The notes beneath the pieces were generated by a model. It ran no database searches, was not told the DNA's origin, and worked only from the letters and a program-made list of their open reading frames with translations. A stretch of DNA of 64,000 bases from Chaetomium olivaceum (taxonomy: Eukaryota; Ascomycota; Sordariomycetes; Sordariales; Chaetomiaceae): NCBI GenBank assembly GCA_039881045.1, contig JAYWVB010000031.1:186001-250000 (forward strand). The letters are read 5' to 3'. This document shows, piece after piece, positions 1 through 10,078 of this stretch. A program made the position numbers and the translations under genes. Numbering within the stretch: the first letter of the stretch is position 1; each line of letters starts with the position of its first letter.

Positions 1-1161
1 TCACAGCGCGTTTTTGGGTTGGGCCCTTGTGTCCCTTTGAGATTCCGACGTCGGTGATCACCAACCTGATGCGCGGCTCCACGAGGTCGTTCTCATTCTC
101 GGCGAAGCTACCGTCCTGAAAGCAGAGAATATTTTCGGGCTTTAGGTCGCCGTGGCGAATGTTTGAGTCATCCCCGTGCAGCTCAACCAATGCGTTGGCA
201 ATCTCAGCGAGCTGCGTGAAGACCCAGACAAGAAACATATAATCCCCTCGGTGGCTTTCGCCCTGCTCCTTTTTCTTTCTCCTCGCTGCCCAGAAGTCCC
301 AGAGATTTCCATGCTCCGCCATGGGAAATAAGAAGCAGTGCTTTGAGTCAATGCGGTAATATGCAATGGCTTTTATCAGGTTGTCGCTGTTGAGTTTGCG
401 CATAGCCTCAAGGCTGCGGGCCTCTTTCTCCGCATCCTTTTCTCTGTCCTCAAAAGTTCCACTCTGTAACGTCTTTACTGCAATGACGGGATGCGCTGTG
501 TTGTCCAAGCGAGACCTCTTTTCAACAAGGCGCCGGAGGGTTAGCTTGCCTTCGCGTGGAGAGTGAGTTCCTTGGATCATGACTGAGACACACCTGGTAA
601 AGAGGCAACATGGGTGGTCGATGTGGTCTCGGTGGATAGTGACCATCTCCACCCGTCCAAACCCCCCGACACCGGAGCTTTGGGTTTTGTGGTAAATGGT
701 AGGGCCGTCCTGTCTTCGAACCCATACCTGAACTTTCCTTTCTCAAAAACTGGAGCTGTAAATTCCCATTGCATACGATCGCAAAACTGTTCAATCTCTT
801 CCTCCTCCCACGCTGAATCTTCCCCGCGGAACATGGCACCGATATCCTTCCTGCCACCACCCCCCTCAACCTCAAAGTCCAAGTCATTATTCTGATCAAA
901 GGTGTATTTTATCGGCAGATTGTCTTGGTCAAAGTCGTTCATGTAGAAGGTCGTGATCAGCCACGGTTTTCTCATCATCACCAAGCCTGCAAAGATCGGA
1001 TATGCTTTTTTAGTGACGAACTCGGTCAGCTCCGATACAATCCCTTCTTTAGCGGGTAGCTTCGGACGGACGGCGTCAAGTGTTGCCTTGATGTCCTTCT
1101 CCTCTAGTACCATTTGCCACTTTGACGTGGGGAAGAAGGGTTTGGGCCCTTGCTTCTCCAT
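1..1161 (-). CDS. Protein kinase-like protein, 3' partial, with a frameshift
   Basis: Start chosen at 1161 (MEKQGPKPFF). The first ~165 residues are an acidic fungal N-terminal region of the kind that precedes kinase domains. The glycine-rich loop reads VSGGFGRVEM only if one base is added to the C-run at 662-667. Downstream of that point the second frame stays open to base 1 and shows the AVK lysine (about 475-485), the catalytic loop HGDLKPEN (about 130-155) and a DVG in place of DFG (about 35-50). It would phosphorylate Ser/Thr residues; substrate is unknown. As written the protein stops early near 577. The lost base lies in a homopolymer, so an assembly error is as likely as a pseudogene. 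The 3' end lies outside the window. It is transcribed divergently from the DUF2235 gene. Confidence 0.75.
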
Positions 1162-1736
1162 ATTTCTCTTTTATCTTTTCCCTCAGAATGCTGTTGGGGC
1201 TCAAATCCATCTTTCACAGTCTTGATTGCGTTGGCTTTTCTTGTGTGTGGCGGTAGGAAGAACTGAGCCTTCAGACGGAATGCATGGGTTTGGGGAATCT
1301 TATTTAACGGTACTTTACCTACCTACCTGGCCGACGGTACCTCCATTGTCTCCCAACGTCGATTCTTTGGTTTCCCGCCCTTGCCGCCCTCTCTCTACGA
1401 TTCTTGGAAGATGGGTCGCAGTCCGTGCCTTCGAAAAATTGCAATTGGCCCGGCTTAACACTTCCGAACACCGGTAGTTTATCCATTACCCCCGACTGGT
1501 CAGGGTGATATTTGGCGGGCATCCTGCATAATTACCTATGCATGCCACGTCTTCTTGGGTGCATGCATGTATCGATCGAGTGGTTCCCTGGAATGACCAC
1601 TCCATTGTTCATCGGGTACTTCGGGTAGCACGACAGAAGCCAACTTCTATCCCCCACCCTTCCAATCCAGTCTTCCTTCCATGATGAGACCACGCACTCA
1701 AAGCCTGCATTAACTCGACTCTATCCCAAAAGCAAA
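1162..1736. other. Intergenic, divergent promoter region
   Basis: This 575-nt spacer lies between two divergently transcribed genes and must hold both promoters. A GCATGCAT-type palindrome occurs twice near 1540-1570. Nothing else is recognised. Confidence 0.6.
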
Positions 1737-3348
1737 ATGCCCACGCATACGCACAGGCCTGACCCGAACGTGGCGGCGGTAGCCAGGAAGATCAGGAAGC
1801 GGCTCTTCGTCTTCTGCGACGGTACGTGGCAAGACGGCGTCAACAAGGGCAGGCCACTTACCAACGTTGCCACTCTCGCGCGGTGTCTGGAGCCAGTCGA
1901 CAGTCATGGTTGTCTTCAGATCGTCTACTACGACAGTGGGGTCGGAAGCGTGACCAGCGCGCCGGCACAGCTCGTCGATGGTGCGACTGGGAGAGGTGAG
2001 AACACCTGAACTTAAGGCTAGCACAGGCTCTCTTGAAGGGGGATGCCATACAGCTAGTAGTCCCCAACCTTTTAACACGGCAGAAAATTACCACCTTAGG
2101 CATCTCAGCCAAGATCCGAAACGCGTACAGCTTTCTTTCCCACAACTGGAACTTCGTGGAAGAGCAAGACGAAATCATACTCGTTGGCTTTTCGCGAGGC
2201 GCCTTTGCGGTACAGTGCCTTGCCTCCTTCATCAGCGATGCCGGCCTCCTCCAGAAGCAGCACCTCTATTACCTGCGCGGTCTCTTTACCCTCTGGGCCA
2301 ACCAGAAGTCCCCGAAGGGCGGAGAAAAGTTCAGCAAGTATCGAACCGAGTTGCAAGGCTTCAGGTTGCTACATCAGGTTAAAATCACAGCATGCGCGGT
2401 GTGGGATACAGTGAGCTCGCTGGGGGCTCTTTTGCAGTTGCCTTCATCACGACCACTCACTTTCGTGGGGAAGGAAGTCCCGGACCGTGTCCAGCACGCC
2501 TTTCAGGCACTGGCATTAGACGAGGACCGGTCCAAGTTTGAGCCGGTGTTGTGGAGGTCTAAGCCAACGACGGCCTCCATTAGCCAGTGCTGGTTTCTTG
2601 GTTCCCATGCAGATGTTGGTGGGAACGGGGATGCTGCGCTTGGAGGCCTTTCGTTGGTATGGATGGTCGGCAAGCTTCACGGAGAAGTCGGAGTGGCATT
2701 CAACGACAGGGAAATCGGAAAACACCTTAAGCACAGATTCCTCGAGTGGGACTTCACTGTGAGCAGGTTGTGCCATAGCATCAAGGAGACGAAGAGGACC
2801 GTGGCTACAATGCCTCACTCAGGTAAGCACCCCATTCAAGAAGTTGTGTGGGCGATTCAGGGCGGAGACTCAACGCATTATCAGGTCAGCCAACCCGGCA
2901 CCCCTGGTACTGGTCGTTACTTGGACACCAGACACGGGGCGGCTACCTTACTAACCCAGAGTCGGTGCCCACATATATCCACTTCACAGCGCGCCTTACC
3001 ATGGCACACAAACGGTATACATCCCGCCCGTTAAAGTCATGGACCACATCATGGACAGAGCAGGAGTTGGGTTTAGCCAAAATACAATGGCGCTCTCAGG
3101 GTGGCCATCAGATAGTGGACGAACACCCTCTGAGAGAACATGATAAGGAGTATCAAATTCTTCGCGAGTGGTGTAACGGCGAATACAGATTTTTGGACAC
3201 TGATAGGGGCCATTTCGCCGCTGTTGAGGCACCCATGACGGCCGATAGATTGCGGGTAATGGCGGAGTTTCTCAGGAATCATGTGAAGTTTGAGAATAAC
3301 AAATTGTCGGAGGGTTCTATTTACCCAGGTTTAGGTATGGCGAGGTAG
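1737..3348 (+). CDS. DUF2235 alpha/beta-hydrolase-like protein
   Basis: Exons 1737-1995, 2100-2822 and 2885-3348 give 481 residues in one frame. The N-terminal LFVFCDGTWQD strand-turn, the GFSRGAF nucleophile elbow (Ser118), the AVWDTVSSLG segment and the GSHADVGG histidine segment match the DUF2235 fold, the domain also found in bacterial Tle1-type lipase effectors. The C-terminal WYWSLLGHQTR stretch and a following His-rich end are also usual in fungal members. It is probably a cytosolic esterase or phospholipase; no signal peptide or membrane segment is visible. Substrate cannot be told. Introns are 104 and 62 nt with good donors (GTGAGA, GTAAGC). Its neighbours are a kinase-like gene and an ISG12-like gene. 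Confidence 0.88.
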
Positions 3349-3723
3349 ATCAAAGTCTGTAACCAGACGACGGATTCTTGATCTGCATTAAGCGAGACTG
3401 TCGGTCATTGTTTAGATAAGGCATCCAATGACACAGATTACCGGATATCAAAGTTCACACAGAAACCCGTGTGGAGCCAGGTTGTAGGCCTCACCACCCC
3501 TCGATGTACTGCTCGATGCCTGTCGGTGTGTTTGCTTGGACTGGCCAATGATTGGTTTCTTTCTATTTCTACATCTCTCTGCTTTCGCCCCGTTCGTTTG
3601 CTCTTTGCATCCTTCCAACTCCTTCAAGCTAACATCTCTCAGGCAAGCTCAGCGCCATCCAACTTCCTTTCACTTGCAACCAGCTGAAAGGAGCAATTAA
3701 CGTCCAGTATTCCGACAATCCGC
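3349..3723. other. Intergenic and 5' leader
   Basis: Spacer before the ISG12-like gene. Near 3628-3643 there is a branch-site plus acceptor-like stretch (GCTAACATCTCTCAG), so a leader intron is possible. No coding signal seen. Confidence 0.4.
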
Positions 3724-4560
3724 ATGATGGAATCCTTCATTAAAGCCGCTGTCCCATTTGCCCAAGCCGCTCTGAAATCCGCGGAACAAGCAGCCGCACC
3801 GGCACTGAAGAGCGCAAGCGCCAACGCAGCCGGGCTCGCTCTTGGGGCTGCTGGTCCAATTGCGCAGGCTGCCCAATTTGCACAAGGTGCTCTGCAATCT
3901 GCCGAGCAGGCAGTCGGTCCGGCGCTGAAAAACGCAGCCGGCGACAACGCAGCCCGGCTCACTCTCGCGGCCGCCGGCGCATTTGCGCAAGCTGCCCCCT
4001 TCGCCCAAGCCGCTCTTCAGTCTGCCGGGGAAGCAGTCGTCCCGGCGCTCAAGATCGCAACCGATGCCGCCGCCGACTCGTTTGCGCAAGCTGGCCCATT
4101 TGCACAGACCGCTCTCAGATCAGCCGAGGAGGCAGTCGCTCCAGCCCTGCAGATTGCGGGCGATACCGCCGAAGCTGGGTACGCGTTTGCAGCCCAGAAC
4201 CCAGCCGCCGTCGCCTGCGGCGTCTTGGCTGTGGGTGGCTTGGCCATCGTTGCCGCACCGGGCATCGTCACCGGCCCTGCGCTATCCGCCTTTGGCTTTA
4301 CTCCTCTTGGTCCCGGGGCTGGTAAGTTTCGCCCGTTTCCTTAATTTGGGGATGTGACACTAACAGGTATCTCCCTTGCAGGAACACTCGCCGCGGCTAT
4401 CCAGACCCCCAATGTCGTAGCCGGCGGTGTGTTCGCTACTCTGCAAAGCGCTGGTATGGGAGGGTATGGTGCGTCGGTGGTTGCTGCGGCTGGTCAGACA
4501 GTTGGAGGTGTGCTTGCTGCAGGGGGAGCGGCTGGAGTACGTCTTGCAAACCTGCCTTGA
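3724..4560 (+). CDS. ISG12/Ifi-6-16-like membrane protein with amphipathic repeats
   Basis: Exons 3724-4321 and 4382-4560 give 258 residues; the 60-nt intron has a CACTAAC branch site. Residues 11-31, 51-71, 92-112 and 125-145 are four copies of an Ala-rich unit, consensus PFAQxALxSAEEAVxPALxx, spaced 41, 41 and 33 residues. From about 160 the chain turns hydrophobic and Gly/Ala-rich, with GFTPLGPGAGTLAAAIQ, VFATLQSAG and later small-residue helices, the pattern of the Ifi-6-16 family (interferon-induced ISG12/IFI6 in animals, mitochondrial or ER membrane). Membrane location is inferred. Function in fungi is not established; a role in cell death or defence is only an analogy. An alternative start is the next Met at 3727. 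Confidence 0.8.
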
Positions 4561-5272
4561 GGAACTGAAGACCGGATTTACAAATTGTGGATAGAGAGAA
4601 GATAGAGTACGGCGAGATGTCAATGAACGTGCACTGCTCCCGGTTGATGTGTGAAATGTGATGTGGTCGGGGGAGAGGTACACTCGATCATGTTCAGTGT
4701 TCATGACGACGAAAGAGATACGGAGCGGGGTGGTAGCTACCTCTCAACTAAGATCTCCTTGTTCAACGACAAGCCTGGCCGTTCAAGCTGAGTATATTCT
4801 AAGTTCATCTATTATGGACTAGGACAGCACTGATACCGTCCAGGGGCCTGGACAGAGTATTCCATGCCACCCCACGCTATGCACTAGTATATCTAGGCTC
4901 CAAATTCTAGACGGGTTCAATGATCGGTAGACATCAAGGGCGGTTCCTGAACTCGGGTTGTATAAGGAGCCATTCCCAGACGGCAACCTTAGTCCAGACA
5001 ACTAAGCCTAATCACGGATTGGCGCAGGACAGGTCACCTACCACTTAGAGGTTGTCTTTTAGCAGGCCACACATGGAAATTGCCGTGGACAGCCCGTAGC
5101 TTTTGTGCACTACACAGAACATAGGAACTATTACAGTGGACCTATAAACCCATGTTAATCACAAAAGCAACCTTGGTCCTATACTTAATGTACTCCTCAC
5201 CTCAAATTCGACTTCATTTTCCAGATTCCTCTCAGTAGTCTTCCGCTTACAGTACCACCAACAGCTTTTACC
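4561..5272. other. Intergenic
   Basis: About 0.7 kb, AT-richer than its neighbours, with no convincing open frame. It holds the 3' end of the ISG12-like gene and the promoter of the F-box gene. Confidence 0.5.
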
Positions 5273-6088
5273 ATGGCTCCCTCGCTTCTTGATCTCCCCA
5301 ACGAAGTACTTGCCGAGATCATCTCGTATCTTCACTCATCGGTCGACTTGTTCGCCATCATTCGCACGTCACGGCATTTCGGGGAAATATTCCAAACCAT
5401 TGGTCTTTCCATTATTCGGCAGCGGTTTAACGAAACCGCCTTTGGCGGCCAGGTTGGACTATGCGCGGCCGTTACGAGTTTTCGTCTATCTTGGCTTCAC
5501 TGTGACGAACACCCAAAACGTTGCTCGGATCGCAGTGTATGTGCCCGCAATCTATACCAGGCTTTTGTGGCCCAGAACGTGACGCCACTTTCGCACCGCG
5601 AGGTCCTCGGATTTCTAAATATCATCGAAGTTGTGGATGAAGCCATCAACTTCCACCTTGCGCATGACGTTCAAACCAAGATTTGCAGACGGGAGCATTG
5701 CCCTGACTGCACGTACGAATACTCTCCTTCCACGGGTCCTTGTCTTACAACATATTCCAAATCAGCACAGAAGGTTGTTGTCGAGGCTCGCTGCCACTTT
5801 TTCTTTCACGGCCTGTACTACCGAACATATTTTATTAAGGGCAAGTTGCGCAGGGACATGATTCGACTGATCAAAAAGGCGGTCCAGGAGTACGACTACA
5901 AGCACTCCCCTGCCATATCATGGGCAGACCTCCGCCTCCTTATCAACAAATTCTTCTACAAGATCGGTGCGCGATATCACCCCTTGACAATGGTCCACAG
6001 CCGTGTTCCAAGGTCACCCATTAGGGGCCGGCGTCCCGCGCCTATGCCCTTCCCGCTTGCGTATATGGAGTTACTTCGATCGCCTTGA
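5273..6088 (+). CDS. F-box-like protein
   Basis: A single-exon frame of 271 residues with a good start context (ACCATGG). Residues 4-50 (LLDLPNEVLAEIISYL followed by DLFAIIRTSRHF) match the F-box, which binds Skp1 in SCF ubiquitin ligases; the substrate side is unrecognised. The middle has a Cys/His-containing stretch (CRREHCPDC) and the C-terminus is basic (PRSPIRGRRPAPM). No introns are needed. The LINE insertion begins 13 bp after the stop, so the native 3' UTR and poly(A) signal are probably displaced. F-box proteins of this short type are numerous and fast evolving in ascomycetes, so the exact role cannot be given. Confidence 0.8.
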   Translation: MAPSLLDLPNEVLAEIISYLHSSVDLFAIIRTSRHFGEIFQTIGLSIIRQRFNETAFGGQVGLCAAVTSFRLSWLHCDEHPKRCSDRSVCARNLYQAFVAQNVTPLSHREVLGFLNIIEVVDEAINFHLAHDVQTKICRREHCPDCTYEYSPSTGPCLTTYSKSAQKVVVEARCHFFFHGLYYRTYFIKGKLRRDMIRLIKKAVQEYDYKHSPAISWADLRLLINKFFYKIGARYHPLTMVHSRVPRSPIRGRRPAPMPFPLAYMELLRSP

Positions 6089-6100
6089 GCAACCTTGGCA

Positions 6101-6114
6101 TCAAGTTGTTGATA
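6101..6114 (+). repeat. Target-site duplication, left copy
   Basis: TCAAGTTGTTGATA, repeated exactly at 7888-7901. The two copies flank the LINE and mark its insertion site. Confidence 0.9.
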
Positions 6115-7887
6115 TTATTATTATTATTCATACTCCGCTATGCCCTAAGGCGTGCCGGACCCTCAGCTATTTAATGTACAGGAAAACCGCGCCCTCGCGG
6201 GCCGGATGAAAAACCCATACCGACAGTTAAGGAAAGTACATGTGCGTGAGCCTGCGTATACAAAGAGAGGAGGCCTCCTGGCCTCCGAGGGAGGTGCGTG
6301 CTAGGCCGCCGCTTCCAGCTCAAGCCTCCTGGCCAAACTGAACATCATCAGCCTCCCTGAGTCCATTAGCCATTCCAGGACCCTCCCCGCGAGCCGTGCC
6401 GATGTAGGATCAATACCGTGTAGAACAGAGTAAAAGTCCCGTCGCGTTCGAATATCAGTTCTCTCCCATCTTCGAGTCAGCGGTGGAGCCAAACACCACA
6501 CCACCAGGTGTTCGGCAGTCTCCCGTCCCTCGCCGCACTGGCAGGCGGGCGTTAGGACCTCTGGGACTCCCCGTGTAAACAGAAAGTCCCGTAGGCCTAC
6601 TGCCCCTGTCCGGATCTGGACCAGCAGAGAGCTCTTCGCCTTGCTCAGGCCGTCGTGTCGTCTTAGGGTTTCGTCCCGGAACAGCGTCCCGCTGATGGTC
6701 AAGGTCGTCCGCCGGTCTGATGACTGCTCTGCCGTCTCCTTCCTTCAGCCACCTCGCTCTCCAGGCGTCCTCTACCACACTGTCCGTGTCTGCGGCTCCC
6801 CCCGTCCAGCGCGCGATCGTGCTCGCGGCTTTCTCCACTGCCGTGGGCTCCTGCAGTCCCACGGTTCGCGGCCGGCCCCTGTTGCCGCTCCTCGGGCGGA
6901 GCCTCTGCTGTATCTTGCGACAGGCAGTGAGAATGATCCCCCCTGCGGTCCTCTTGCCGCCCTGGCCGTCGTCCAGGTCGGTTCGCTGGAGTCTGGTTTC
7001 AAAGTCTGCAAGCCGTTTGTTGAAATACAGGTCTAACGGTGGCACCCACGTCTCCGTCTCGAGGTTGCGAATGGGAGTGGCTTTGAAGGCTCCCGCCACA
7101 ATCCGCAAGCTTTTGTTCTGGACCTTCCCGAGGGCCCCGGTGATGCCTTTCCTTACCGGCTCGCCTTCCACGTCCGTGGGGATGTGGAACGACGATGCGC
7201 CATAGGCCAGCGCTGACCGGATGCACTTTGTGTACACTTCTCGCGCTTTGGCTAGCCCTGGTCCCCACGTTTTCGCCGCTATTCTCGACAGTGCGTAGCT
7301 CTGGGTCTTCATTTTCTTTTCCACCGCCGCAAGGTGGGCTTTCCAGTTGAGCTTCCGGTCCAGCCAGACTCCCAGGAACCTGGCAGACTCCGTCGGTCTG
7401 ACGGGGCTGGTGCCCCCCCCTGGGTTGGTGAGGTTTAGCTCGTTTGTCCACTGCCGTCGTCCCTTGTTGAAATGGATGAGTTCGCTCTTTTCCGGGGCAA
7501 ACTTCATCCCCCGACTGTCGGCCCATCGTAGACACGTTTCCCACGCCGCCTCTAGTTGCCGGACGTTAGCCTCGGGGTTACGACCAAAACCATGAGGTTG
7601 GTGTCATCCGCAAACCCCGCTATAGCCAAGTGAGGGTGTTCGTCTTTTAGCTGCTTGTATAGTGAGGAAATGTAGAGGATGAAGAGGACAGGGGAAAGGG
7701 GTGAGCCTTGGGGGACCCCTGCCCGAACTGCCGTCGGTGCCGCTGCCTTGCCGTCAAAAAGGAGGGTGGCCTCGCGGCCCGTCAACCAGTCTTTCGTCCA
7801 GAGGACTAGCCACCTCGGGTAGCCCATTTCCCGCAGCGTTGCTAGCAATCGGGTGTGGTTGACCGTGTCAAAGGCTCCTGAAATGTC
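6115..7887 (-). mobile_element. 5'-truncated LINE (non-LTR retrotransposon)
   Basis: The element is flanked by the 14-bp direct repeats at 6101-6114 and 7888-7901. On the minus strand it ends in a short (AAT)5 tail (6114-6128), a tail type known for some LINE groups instead of poly(A). It encodes part of a reverse transcriptase and a C-terminal Cys-rich region. The 5' end is lost: the copy begins inside the reverse transcriptase at motif A, as expected when reverse transcription stops early. It lies 13 bp downstream of the F-box gene stop codon and in opposite orientation to it. The intact flanking repeats suggest a fairly recent insertion. Confidence 0.92.
6301..7887 (-). pseudogene. Reverse transcriptase fragment of the LINE, frameshifted
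   Basis: The frame opens at DISGAFDTVNH (motif A). It continues through GVPQGSPLSPVLF and FADDTNLMV (the catalytic Asp pair), then KFAPEKSELIHF, a thumb-like region FLGVWLDRKLNWKAHL, and ends with CQCGEGRETAEHLVVWC, the Cys/His motif common at LINE C-termini. Two single-base frameshifts break it: one at the A-run 7586-7589 (a T is missing on the coding strand), one near 6700-6715. No endonuclease, ORF1 or RNase H region is present because the copy is truncated. It cannot make an active enzyme. Confidence 0.9.
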
Positions 7888-7901
7888 TCAAGTTGTTGAT
7901 A
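7888..7901 (+). repeat. Target-site duplication, right copy
   Basis: Exact second copy of TCAAGTTGTTGATA, at the truncated 5' end of the LINE. Confidence 0.9.
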
Positions 7902-8429
7902 CATACTTGGATACCTGTTTATGAATTCGGTGGTAAAGACAAGGGAACACCCATTCTCCGCTTGCTAGGCGACGGGATCAGGGGCAGAAATTGGCCTATC
8001 TACGATGCTTTATAACTGAGAATGCGGACCAGGAATCGACCAGTCTTTTGCCACCGCGCTCAGATGTCAATTACCTAGAGTTAAGTACGGAGTGGTAACC
8101 GAAGGGCCCCTCGGATGCCCCCGGTTGTTGTGTGCAACGGGAGATGGGGTAGAGATGGGAAAGTAATGATCAGGTACTTCAGGTATGATAGACTTAATTG
8201 ATCAATTGCGACGGTGACTACCTAATCTATTATATGGCATAGCCTGCAAAACATGTTCAACTCCGAAGTGACCCATGGCGCAGTACATACGAAGGATCCA
8301 GGACTCAGAAGTCGAAATTACTGTTCCCTCAGAAGAAGATTAGAATTGTGGTTACCTAGCTCTAATTACGGAAACGTTGCCGTTAAAATGACTCCTCAAA
8401 AAACCACCCAGGCCCCATCATTACTTCCT
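7902..8429. other. Intergenic
   Basis: About 0.5 kb of AT-rich spacer between the LINE and the 2EXR gene. Before the insertion it would have been the downstream flank of the F-box gene. Nothing recognised. Confidence 0.5.
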
Positions 8430-9218
8430 TTACTTATTAACCGGAGCCTTTTTTTTGTTCGGACAAGCACACCACTCGACATGCCTCCAACTGCGCCGAC
8501 ACATGGTCACCCTAGGACCATCCTCATCCTCATTATCATCCCCCTGTTCCGCCTCCTCCCTCAGCGCTGGATGCCCCCCAAAGATCTGATCCAGCATCTT
8601 CTTGCGCCACGCCCGATCCACCTGCAGCCAATTGTCCCGGGTCAGCGGCTCCAAACCGTCATGCAAGACGCGCATGTCGAACGTCACGGCGTCGCAACCG
8701 TAGTAAAACAGCTCCATGTACGAGATCCACGGAAACCACCAGCTCTCCTTCGGGGAACTGCCCAGGTCAAGAATCGTCAGCTCCTCCAGCGCCAGGTCGG
8801 GACGCAAGAACAAGCGACTGTAGCTGCGCTCGAAATGCCCGCCGCGGGTCTCGACGACCAGCTTCCGCGCCGAGGCGGTGTGGCTGAAGGCGTGCAGCTG
8901 GCGATCCGCGAGGTGGACGGTGTCGGCATCGAGATGGACCCAGCAGTACTCTTTGGGTGTCTGCGGGGCGTAGGCGGGCGGTAGGTAGGTTTTGGTGTAG
9001 AAACGCTGCATGTGGGAGCGCGCCTCGGCGCAGGTCGTCAATAGGGGCGGTGGCGGCGCCCATCGAGGGCGCTGTTGGCGATTGGGACTGTTCTTGTTCT
9101 CGGCGTCATGCAATTGGCCGAAGACAATCTCACGCGGGTCGACGCTCATCTCCCAGATTTGTTGACGTAATTCGAGGGGAAGACGCATGAAGGGGTAGAA
9201 TGTGGGTTCGGCCGCCAT
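8430..9218 (-). CDS. 2EXR domain protein
   Basis: A single-exon frame of 262 residues starting ATGGCGGCCGAACC. Residues 6-25 read FYPFMRLPLELRQQIWEMSV, the signature opening of the fungal 2EXR domain. It is followed by the usual LLTTCAEAR helix (about 60-70), a mid-domain HLDADTVHLADRQLHAF stretch, and WWFPWISYMELFYYGCD. The acidic GDDNEDEDG segment and basic tail close the chain. The domain is widespread in ascomycetes, often in large families, and has no established biochemical role. No signal peptide or membrane segment is visible, so it is probably nuclear or cytosolic. Confidence 0.88.
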   Translation of the reverse strand: MAAEPTFYPFMRLPLELRQQIWEMSVDPREIVFGQLHDAENKNSPNRQQRPRWAPPPPLLTTCAEARSHMQRFYTKTYLPPAYAPQTPKEYCWVHLDADTVHLADRQLHAFSHTASARKLVVETRGGHFERSYSRLFLRPDLALEELTILDLGSSPKESWWFPWISYMELFYYGCDAVTFDMRVLHDGLEPLTRDNWLQVDRAWRKKMLDQIFGGHPALREEAEQGDDNEDEDGPRVTMCRRSWRHVEWCACPNKKKAPVNK

Positions 9219-10078
9219 GATGAGTGCGGGGGATGTGTAATGTGTGATGTGTCTACGCGGGAATCGCGGTCTGATGCTTCTGATGCTGAATGTTTCCAGG
9301 AGGAAAGGGGCAGATTCGGATTAAACAAGGTTAGGAAGAGGTCGTGAACAACCAACCGGTCGAGGAGAAAGTGGGTGGGGCCCTTCTGCAATATGTAATA
9401 ATCAGAGTCATCTCCTCATCAGGATTGGTGTTCACTCAGTGGCTTACAGGGGTGGGAGGTACTTCCATTACACGTCCAATGTATGTACCCTGCGACGGCA
9501 GTGACACTCCGTCCACGCCTCTTCCCTGTGCCGATAGCTGTAGCAGAAGGGCACAATGAACTTCTTCCGCTGTGTGGCATGATGGACGTCGTCTTCTCCT
9601 TCCGCCGCAGCAAGTGGTTCAAGATTCTTGGCGATCACCTCATCGAATGATCGAACCATCGTGGGGTACTCCCTTCCTCTTTATTACACAAAGCCCACAC
9701 AGTGACACCGAGACAGAAGCTATAACCCAACACCAATTCCAACGATGGATCTGTTCCAGGTACATACCGCAAACAAGATGGATGACAAAGCTTCCTGTCA
9801 TCCTTGACCGATGGGGATTTGAAACATGGTTTAGGGGCCGTCGTAGCAAACAAACAAGCAAACAAACAATCAACACTTGTCTAATGAATATCTGCATTCT
9901 ACCAGCCCCTGAAAACTATCGATGCAATGATACACTCAAACCCTTCGAACCCTCCCATGTCATTATCCCATCTCCAAGACCAACGTGTCAGCCGTCGGGC
10001 AACCACCAGGCAACAGTCCCATCCGTGTTTTATCTCCGTACTCGTCCTCCATCTTTAGCATCCGCAGAGGTAGGGCTC
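9219..10078. other. Intergenic
   Basis: About 0.86 kb with only short, unconvincing frames on both strands. A short AAACAAACAAGC-type simple repeat lies near 9847-9870. Nothing else recognised. Confidence 0.5.

Noticed and set aside
8253..8984. Plus-strand open frame of 243 codons
   Set aside because: Antisense to the 2EXR gene, whose domain signature is clear.
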